This document shows positions 16,374 to 21,695 of a stretch of DNA of 24,235 nucleotides, piece after piece (the first letter of the stretch is position 1; each line of letters opens with the position of its first letter). The position numbers were made by a program, and so were the translations under genes. The notes below the pieces were generated by a model that worked only from the letters and a program-made list of their open reading frames with translations, was not told the origin of the DNA and did not search any database. Where the stretch lies: the IMG/VR virus record IMGVR_UViG_3300045825_000093, positions 1 to 24,235 of that record; one strand, written 5' to 3'. The stretch comes from a virus.

Positions 16374-17956
16374 TGTCACAATTTGATTGGGGTACGTTAA
16401 ACCCTCTTACAGAATCAGGAACTCAATTAATGCTAGACCTTAATGCGTTTAGGTCCGCAGTTGAAAGTACACATAGTGGAACAGTTAGACCTACGTATCT
16501 AGGTGCAGGGGGTACTTGGATTAATAATGCTTCAACTCCTTGGGTAGTTTACTCCTGCACTACTAGCAATAGTGCAGGAGACATAGTAATAGGGTACTTA
16601 GACCCTACAACACTAGTATATATTGGTGTTACTACAGAAGGACTTCTATCTAAAAGTGTAGCAGGGGCCTCTAATGTTACTCTAACACCTATTGAGAGTA
16701 TTAATAGTATCTTTGAATTTACAGGGGCTCTAACTGCTAGTATAGCAGTAATAGTACCTGATACTAAGAAGCGCTATCAAGTGGAGAATTTAACTACTGG
16801 TGCGTATACCTTAACTATAAAGACGGCAGGGGGTTCGGGTATCTCAGTACCCCAAGGTACTACAGCTTCTCTATACTGTAATGGAATAAATATAGAAGAC
16901 TCTAATAGCTCTAAACAGGGTATTAGTGGCCAGATTTCAGGCTTCCGTAACAAGATCATCAATGGAGATATGCAGGTAAGTCAGGTTAATGGTGGGACTG
17001 CGGTTACACCAACTGGCCTAGTTTATCCAATTGACCAATGGCAGTTTGTGCCAAGTGTAAGTTCTAAGTTAACATTTCAGCAAGTAGTTGACGCACCTGC
17101 AGGGTTCAAGTATTCGACGAAGATTACAGTTGCTACTCAATACTCACCATCAGCAGCAGATTACTTAATATTCCAGCAACCTATTGAAGGTCAAAACGTT
17201 GTTGATCTTGGCTTTGGTACATCAACCCCTGCAACCATTGCCGTAAGTATGTGGATTAAGGGTTCTATAGCTGGAACTTACGCATTCTCTATAACAAACC
17301 AAGGTGTAAGAGCTTATGTAGGTACAGTTAGTGTAACTGCTAGCTGGACTAAACAAACTGTAGTATTAGTTTGTGATAATATAGGTGTTTGGACTACTGA
17401 TAACACTCAAAGTGCAACAATCAGGTTCGACTTAGGGTGCGGAACTAATTATTCACAAGCGGCAAATACTTGGGTGGCTGGTACAATTGGTAATTGCAGA
17501 ACTTCAACCTCGACCATTTTTTGTAATCAAGTAGCTGGTAGCACCTTAAACATCACAGGTGTACAGTTAGAGCAAGTCTCTCCAGGCGCTACGCAAGGCA
17601 CTGCGTTTGAGCACGTTAGTTACGCTGACCAGTTGAGAGGGTGTCAGAGGTACCTCCCATACTTTAATGCTGGGGCTTATAGCATGGTTCTACAAGCTAC
17701 GGGCGCTACAGCGGCATATGGAGGACCTATTACATTCCCGGTTCAGACTAGAGTAGGTGTGACGGGTATTGTTTCGGTAGGTGTAGCTACTGCCTCAGCA
17801 GCTAATGGCGTATCGGCAGGGGGAACCCTAGGTGTATACATAAGTAGCAATACAAATCCGACTATTAGTATGACGGGATGCACGGGGTTAGTTGCGGGTA
17901 ACGCCTCAGCAGTGTTTGGAATGTCAGCAGTTTACTTTACTGGGAGTCAAATGTAA
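16373..17956 (+). CDS. Tail fibre or receptor-binding protein with a carbohydrate-binding-like domain
   Basis: This 527-residue protein follows J directly (1-base overlap) with a good ribosome site (AAAGGA, 16363-16368). Residues 1-185 look like a virion-attachment and shaft region, with a beta-rich segment TLTIKTAGGSGISVPQG near 150 typical of fibre trimers. From about 190 (FRNKIINGDMQVSQ, then YPIDQWQF) comes a jelly-roll, carbohydrate-binding-like module of about 220 residues, ending in the motif FEHVSYADQLRGCQRY (about 410) that I recognise in phage fibre and tail proteins. A C-terminal beta region ends SAVYFTGSQM. Base composition becomes GC-richer near 16930, exactly at the start of this module. 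Confidence 0.8.
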   Translation: MSQFDWGTLNPLTESGTQLMLDLNAFRSAVESTHSGTVRPTYLGAGGTWINNASTPWVVYSCTTSNSAGDIVIGYLDPTTLVYIGVTTEGLLSKSVAGASNVTLTPIESINSIFEFTGALTASIAVIVPDTKKRYQVENLTTGAYTLTIKTAGGSGISVPQGTTASLYCNGINIEDSNSSKQGISGQISGFRNKIINGDMQVSQVNGGTAVTPTGLVYPIDQWQFVPSVSSKLTFQQVVDAPAGFKYSTKITVATQYSPSAADYLIFQQPIEGQNVVDLGFGTSTPATIAVSMWIKGSIAGTYAFSITNQGVRAYVGTVSVTASWTKQTVVLVCDNIGVWTTDNTQSATIRFDLGCGTNYSQAANTWVAGTIGNCRTSTSTIFCNQVAGSTLNITGVQLEQVSPGATQGTAFEHVSYADQLRGCQRYLPYFNAGAYSMVLQATGATAAYGGPITFPVQTRVGVTGIVSVGVATASAANGVSAGGTLGVYISSNTNPTISMTGCTGLVAGNASAVFGMSAVYFTGSQM

Positions 17957-18237
17957 TGAACTGGAAACTTTCGCAAGACGGATTATCGGCTTATCGCGCA
18001 CTGGACAACGGTGGCGTGGAATCAAGACTTATTAGCGCAATTGACCCTAGTGAAGTAGTGCTTCCAGCTGACCCATTCCCTAACCCTCAATTAGGTATTA
18101 TTGACGCCCAGTTAGCCGCTTTGGATATTAAAAGAATTAGGCCTATAGCAGAAGGGGATAGTGTATACCTAGCTACTTTAAATATACAGGCTACAGCACT
18201 ACGAGCACAGCGAGCGCTTCTACCTACTACAGTATGA
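17956..18237 (+). CDS. Small fibre-associated protein (possible fibre assembly partner)
   Basis: This 93-residue protein overlaps the fibre stop by one base (TAATG), so it is coupled to it. The first half (WKLSQDGLSAYRALDNGGVESRLI) reads like a beta hairpin domain. The second half holds the helical motif LAALDIKRIRPIAEGD with a following ATALRAQRALL helix, a signature common at the end of small phage proteins next to fibres. Such genes are often chaperones or caps for the fibre, but the family is not certain. Composition changes from fibre-like to backbone-like near 18110, inside the gene, which suggests the gene end anchors a recombination join. Confidence 0.65.
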   Translation: MNWKLSQDGLSAYRALDNGGVESRLISAIDPSEVVLPADPFPNPQLGIIDAQLAALDIKRIRPIAEGDSVYLATLNIQATALRAQRALLPTTV

Positions 18238-18767
18238 TAGCTAGCCTAGCTAAGTGGTTAGTCTTATCCCTAGCGGGATTAAGTCTAACCATACTTACAG
18301 TACTTCTAAGCCCCCTGCTTGCGCTAACTATAAGCACAGAGGGGTACTTACCTGCCTGGCTAAGTTGGTTTCAAACTCCGGACGCCCCCGCTATAGGGGA
18401 TAAAGGATTTCAAGAAACTCAAATGTCTTGGACTACTAATAAGTACATTTATGCCCTATTCTGGCTATGCAGAAACCCTGCATATGGGTTCGACTATAAT
18501 ATACTTAGTTTTTCAGTACTTAAAGGTTTCAATTTAAAAAGTTTTGGAAACCCAAAGGTATCCAATAGTCCTTTAGTAGAGGGTTGGTGCTTTAGAAAAC
18601 TAGTTCAAGGTACTAAGACTTACTTTCAGTTTTACTATGTTAAGACTTGGTCAGCTAACTACTGCATAAGGCTAAACTTTGGATGGAAACTATGGGGAGA
18701 CATACACTCAGGGCAACTAAAACCTTTAGTATGTTCTCCAATGGTTACTGCAAAGTACACGTTGTAA
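18234..18767 (+). CDS. Membrane-anchored protein of unknown function
   Basis: This 177-residue protein starts at an ATGA overlap with the previous stop. Residues about 7-33 form one strong hydrophobic helix (KWLVLSLAGLSLTILTVLLS), without a clear signal peptidase site. The rest is aromatic-rich and soluble-looking, with motifs FWLCRNPAYGFDYN (about 76-89), VEGWCFRKL and LNFGWKLWGDIHSGQ. I have a faint memory of small phage proteins with a W-x-x-RNP-x-YG motif but cannot name a family with confidence. It is the last gene of the coupled unit and is followed by a new promoter. A role in lysis or superinfection exclusion is possible. Confidence 0.7.
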   Translation: MIASLAKWLVLSLAGLSLTILTVLLSPLLALTISTEGYLPAWLSWFQTPDAPAIGDKGFQETQMSWTTNKYIYALFWLCRNPAYGFDYNILSFSVLKGFNLKSFGNPKVSNSPLVEGWCFRKLVQGTKTYFQFYYVKTWSANYCIRLNFGWKLWGDIHSGQLKPLVCSPMVTAKYTL

Positions 18768-18777
18768 AATTTTAACC

Positions 18778-18806
18778 TTGACAATTTAATATGTGGGTAG
18801 TATAAT
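18778..18806 (+). promoter_or_regulatory. Perfect consensus sigma-70-type promoter
   Basis: TTGACA (18778-18783), exactly 17 bases, then TATAAT (18801-18806): a full match to consensus in both boxes. It lies in the 70-base gap after the membrane protein gene and should start transcripts at about 18812-18814, some 25 bases before the ATG at 18838. It makes the downstream genes independent of the tail operon. Confidence 0.88.
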
Positions 18807-18829
18807 TTAAAGATACTTATACTACCCAC
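18793..18829. promoter_or_regulatory. 13-bp inverted repeat overlapping the -10 box and start site (candidate operator)
   Basis: Bases 18793-18805 and 18817-18829 are perfect inverted repeats (arm GTGGGTAGTATAA) around an 11-base centre. The left arm covers most of the -10 box and the right arm ends 8 bases before the start codon of the next gene. A transcript from the local promoter would lack the left arm. The repeat therefore acts either as a DNA operator or as a hairpin only in read-through mRNA. No T-run follows. Confidence 0.7.
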
Positions 18830-18837
18830 CTACTTAT

Positions 18838-19242
18838 ATGACTGAACAAACTAGACGTAATAGCGACCATAGTATGATGGATATTACATCCATGATAGCC
18901 GCCGAGGATGACGCAAAACAGCGAGCATTTTTAATAGTTCTAAACTCTATAAATATGTCCTTAGTGGCTAATACAGCCACTATTAGGGATATATCTAGTA
19001 AACTAGAAACTCACCTTGATAACTTTGAAGTGCATACTGCAGCGGAGGAAGCCTTACTTAATAAAGGTAAAGGTGCTTGGAAAGTTATGGCTTGGGTAGT
19101 AGGACTAGTACAATCCCTAGCTTTAGCTTTATGGCTGACTATCAGTGCAGATGTTAATAATATTCACATAAGTGTCCAGGAATCTCGAGATAGTACTAGC
19201 CAACTGGGTGCAAGGGTACTAGTTCTTGAATCAAAAAAATAA
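18838..19242 (+). CDS. Coiled-coil protein with one transmembrane helix (holin-like or moron candidate)
   Basis: This 134-residue protein has a helical N-terminal part (about 20-75, including ATIRDISSKLETHLDNFEVH), one hydrophobic helix at about 82-103 (MAWVVGLVQSLALALWLTI), and a second short helix to a KK end. A single membrane helix between coiled coils is seen in phage membrane proteins near lysis genes, but no holin family is recognised. It has its own consensus promoter and candidate operator but no visible Shine-Dalgarno sequence (CCACCTACTTAT before ATG). Its own promoter suggests a moron-type or separately timed gene. Confidence 0.7.
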   Translation: MTEQTRRNSDHSMMDITSMIAAEDDAKQRAFLIVLNSINMSLVANTATIRDISSKLETHLDNFEVHTAAEEALLNKGKGAWKVMAWVVGLVQSLALALWLTISADVNNIHISVQESRDSTSQLGARVLVLESKK

Positions 19243-19255
19243 ATAAAGGAACATT

Positions 19256-19501
19256 ATGACAATCGTAGTAGACGGAATTAATTCTGCATCTTCAGTATGG
19301 ATTGTAGCGCCTAGTGACTCAGTTGACTTAGCTTATACAACTAGAGCTATTAGAGTTACTGTGGGGGGTGCAGTCAAAATTAATACACTAGCGGGGGATA
19401 CAGTAGTTTGCGCATTCTTAGATGGAGAAACTCGTGCTATTCGTGCAACTAGAATTTGGGCAACTGGCACCACTGCCACAGGCCTAGAAGGGATGTACTA
19501 A
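19256..19501 (+). CDS. Spike-base-like small structural protein (RCAP_rcc01079-like)
   Basis: This 81-residue beta-rich protein has the pattern TRAIRVTVGGAVKINTLAGDTVVCAFLDGE followed by ATRIWATGTTATGLEGMY. I associate this with the small spike-base protein family named after Rhodobacter gene transfer agent protein rcc01079, found just before receptor-binding proteins. It probably forms the collar or base that connects the next protein to the tail. The family call is from memory of the motif. It has a good ribosome site (AAAGGA, 19245-19250) 13 bases after the previous stop, and the next gene begins one base after its stop codon. Confidence 0.65.
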   Translation: MTIVVDGINSASSVWIVAPSDSVDLAYTTRAIRVTVGGAVKINTLAGDTVVCAFLDGETRAIRATRIWATGTTATGLEGMY

Positions 19502-20830
19502 ATGTTAGGCCTAGGCTTTGGCTTAGGCCTTTCGCGTATGGGGACGTTTAAACCTAATCCCTTCGCCACAGCCTCCTTCTTCGCCCCTCTAACCTCCTCG
19601 CTGGCATTGACTAAAGGTACGGGAGTGGCTACGTTTACGCGGGCAACAAGTGCGACTGTGATGGGATATGCTCCAACAGCCGTTGCTGGTGATGCACAGG
19701 TGTTGCTTACATGTGCAGCAGGCGAGGCGAGGTTTGAAGGTGCGCGGCGCGTATCTCAAGGGGTATGGTCTGAGATATTAAGTGATGGTACAGCAATCCC
19801 CGCAGCGACACTCAAAGGTTATCTAGCCGAGGGGGCGGCGACTAATTTGTGTTTGCAGAGTAATACTTTTACTTCTGCACCTTGGGTTGGCTACGGTAGT
19901 ACAGTCGCATTAGCTCCCTCAATTGTAGATCCTAGTGGCGGCGCTAATAGTTATTTACTAAGTGCAGGTGCAGGAGCCGCGTATTTTCTCCAGTCAGGCA
20001 ATATAGCTGCCAATAATACTCGCTCTATCTGGATGAAAGCAGGGACTACTCCATATGTATGGTTGAGTGGTGTTTACGCAAACAACTCAGAGGCTTGTTT
20101 TGATTTATTACTAGGGGTTGTCCAGCGCGTAAATGGAGTGGGCACTACTGCAAGCATGGTGGCTTATCCAAATGGTTGGTATAGATGTAGCCTAACCTCT
20201 CCTACTGTGGATCCTTATTTTTACCTAGTTGTCAGCCCTAAAAGTTTTTCAGGCTCTTTAAACGCAGCAGTCACAACATCAGCTTGCACTTGTTACATCT
20301 ATGGAGCACAAGCAGAACTCGGCGCAACAGCAACATCCTACATCCCAACAACAACAGCCGCGGTTACGCGGAATGTGGATGTGCTTACTTATCCTAGTGC
20401 GGGGAATATGGTCGGGGGTATAGGCGCTGCGAGCGTAGATATGTGTACATCTGGCGGTCACGCGATTGACACAGGTAGGGCGGTAATTTCAAGCTTTGTA
20501 GGGGCGCAAGGGATGCCTATAAGTGGCAACTTTGCGGGAAATAACACTGTCGGGATATATGACGGGGTAAGTTATGTAGCAACAAATATCTCGTATGGCC
20601 CTTTGCTGGCACCCACCAAAGTAGCAACTACATGGTCAGGAACAGTTGCTATCGCATCAGTGCAAAGTGGAATTAGCGCCTCTGTGGCGATTGTAGGGAT
20701 GCCTATAAGTTCTTTTATCGGTATCGGATGCTGGCCTGGAGGAAATGCTCCCTTAGGGGGAAACATCAAAAACGTCCGCCTCTGGACTACTCAACTCACC
20801 GCCACCCAACTGGTACAGATAACAATATGA
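19502..20830 (+). CDS. Tail protein with carbohydrate-binding and LamG-like domains
   Basis: This 442-residue protein opens with a Gly-Leu repeat (MLGLGFGLGLS), common right after spike-base genes. It continues with FTRATSATVMGY and EGAATNLCLQSN, a start I recognise in phage appendage proteins. Residues about 115-285 form a CBM_4_9-like module (SAPWVGYGSTV, NNTRSIWMKAGT, NGWYRCSLTS) and end in IYGAQAELGATATSYIPTT. The C-terminal 140 residues resemble a concanavalin/LamG fold (GNIKNVRLWTTQLTATQL). It is a likely receptor or glycan binder. The gene is visibly GC-richer than the tail backbone and uses different codons. The ribosome site is GAAGGGA (19487-19493). Confidence 0.75.
   Translation: MLGLGFGLGLSRMGTFKPNPFATASFFAPLTSSLALTKGTGVATFTRATSATVMGYAPTAVAGDAQVLLTCAAGEARFEGARRVSQGVWSEILSDGTAIPAATLKGYLAEGAATNLCLQSNTFTSAPWVGYGSTVALAPSIVDPSGGANSYLLSAGAGAAYFLQSGNIAANNTRSIWMKAGTTPYVWLSGVYANNSEACFDLLLGVVQRVNGVGTTASMVAYPNGWYRCSLTSPTVDPYFYLVVSPKSFSGSLNAAVTTSACTCYIYGAQAELGATATSYIPTTTAAVTRNVDVLTYPSAGNMVGGIGAASVDMCTSGGHAIDTGRAVISSFVGAQGMPISGNFAGNNTVGIYDGVSYVATNISYGPLLAPTKVATTWSGTVAIASVQSGISASVAIVGMPISSFIGIGCWPGGNAPLGGNIKNVRLWTTQLTATQLVQITI
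19507..19530 (+). promoter_or_regulatory. Strong hairpin directly after the start codon
   Basis: A 10-bp stem (19507-19516 with 19521-19530, one G-T pair, built from two AGGCCT copies) with a TTTG loop begins 3 bases after the ATG of the carbohydrate-binding tail protein gene. It arises from the Gly-Leu repeat codons and may slow initiation or mark a recombination join. No function is shown. Confidence 0.45.
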
Positions 20831-21168
20831 ACTACCATACAGTAATAGCAGTAGAAAAGCGCATCAGCACGGTAACTGCCCCACGGCAGTTGGCTATCCC
20901 TATTACATCAGGGGCAGTATCCACAGGTGTGCTGGATGCCAATGGATTACCTGTCATTGATACCTCCACTCAGGTTGAAGAGCTGCACAGCATGGGTACA
21001 GCGATTCAGGCGCTAACTAATCCGAATCTAATCTACTGTGCCGAGTGGGATGGTGTGGCAGATCACGTGACTGTGCTCAAAGGTAGTATGGTAGGGCTTA
21101 ACATGCAGTATGCTGGGTGGCCTGATCGGGATACACCTGTGAGGGGGGTTACAAATGGATTGTTATAG
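20827..21168 (+). CDS. Hypothetical protein coupled to the carbohydrate-binding tail protein
   Basis: This 113-residue protein starts at ATG 20827 in an ATGA overlap with the previous stop. The frame is open further upstream to 20728, but that part lies within the previous gene and encodes a basic, unconvincing segment. The sequence (MNYHTVIAVEKRISTVTAPR, then AEWDGVADHVTVLKGSM) looks like a compact alpha/beta protein with no motif I recognise. Composition matches the preceding GC-richer gene, so both probably moved together. A role as chaperone or cap of that tail protein is a guess from context. Confidence 0.65.
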   Translation: MNYHTVIAVEKRISTVTAPRQLAIPITSGAVSTGVLDANGLPVIDTSTQVEELHSMGTAIQALTNPNLIYCAEWDGVADHVTVLKGSMVGLNMQYAGWPDRDTPVRGVTNGLL

Positions 21169-21283
21169 CCTAGACCAGGTTGGCTTAGTAATTATAATAG
21201 TACAGTGTGCAATATTATACGTACAGTTACTTAGGTCTTTCCCTTATTTTTGTAAAAGGTGTAATAAACGTGATAACACTTGA
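21155..21283 (+). CDS. 42-residue single-pass membrane microprotein (lysis candidate)
   Basis: This small frame begins with MDCYSLDQVG and then a hydrophobic helix (LVIIIVQCAILYVQLL, about residues 11-26). It ends in a basic tail with a Cys-x-x-Cys pair (FCKRCNKRDNT). The start is preceded by a very purine-rich ribosome site, GAGGGGGG at 21141-21148, with a 6-base spacer. It overlaps the end of the upstream gene by 14 bases and the start of the M15 peptidase by 14 bases, so it fills the gap between two genes with typical coupling overlaps. Size, topology and place beside a peptidoglycan peptidase suggest a small holin or holin-like factor. No family was recognised. Confidence 0.6.
   Translation: MDCYSLDQVGLVIIIVQCAILYVQLLRSFPYFCKRCNKRDNT
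21171..21198 (+). promoter_or_regulatory. Weak candidate promoter upstream of the M15 peptidase gene
   Basis: TAGACC (21171-21176, four of six matches), 16 bases, then a perfect TATAAT (21193-21198). The -10 is again part of an inverted repeat (TATAATA at 21193-21199 with TATTATA at 21213-21219). It lies inside the microprotein gene. AT-rich coding sequence could produce this by chance. Confidence 0.3.
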
Positions 21284-21686
21284 ACAGTATCTAATGGGCA
21301 GAGACTTAAAATACTCTTGCTCAGAAGAGGTAAAAACTAATGCTTTAGAGACTATAAAGCGTACTAATGAGCTAAAGCTTATCTACGGTATTAAAGAAGA
21401 TATAGTAGCGTCAGGGTGGAGGCCTGCGGCCATCAACGACACTACTTGCAACGCTGCTAAAACAAGCACGCATATAACTGGTCAAGCACTAGATACTAAA
21501 GACCCTAATAGAAAGTTTGCTAAGTGGTGCTTGCAGAACTTACAGGAACTAGAAGAAATAGGCTTATGGATGGAAGACCCTAGGTGGACACCTACATGGG
21601 TGCACCTACAGACTATCCCGCCTAAGTCAGGTAAGCGAGTTTATATACCATCTACAAAACCTGCGTTGGCACCACCATTAATTTAA
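21270..21686 (+). CDS. M15-family peptidase, probable endolysin
   Basis: This 138-residue protein has the peptidase M15 zinc site: SGWRPAAIN, then STHITGQALD (S-x-H-x-x-G-x-A-x-D) giving H68 and D75, and a C-terminal WVH giving H112, with E/D at WMEDPRW as a possible catalytic acid. Such enzymes cut D-Ala or L-Ala-D-Glu peptide bonds of peptidoglycan; many are phage endolysins. I chose the GTG at 21270 because AAGGTG (21256-21261) stands 8 bases before it. The frame is open back to a GTG at 21207 without a ribosome site. No signal peptide remains with the short start. It overlaps the membrane microprotein, supporting a lysis pair. Confidence 0.85.
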   Translation: MITLEQYLMGRDLKYSCSEEVKTNALETIKRTNELKLIYGIKEDIVASGWRPAAINDTTCNAAKTSTHITGQALDTKDPNRKFAKWCLQNLQELEEIGLWMEDPRWTPTWVHLQTIPPKSGKRVYIPSTKPALAPPLI

Positions 21687-21695
21687 AGGACTAGA

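Noticed and set aside
20728-20826. Upstream extension of the 113-residue protein to ATG 20728
   Set aside because: It would overlap the previous gene by about 100 bases, adds a basic segment of no clear structure, and the ATGA at 20827 is a typical coupled start.
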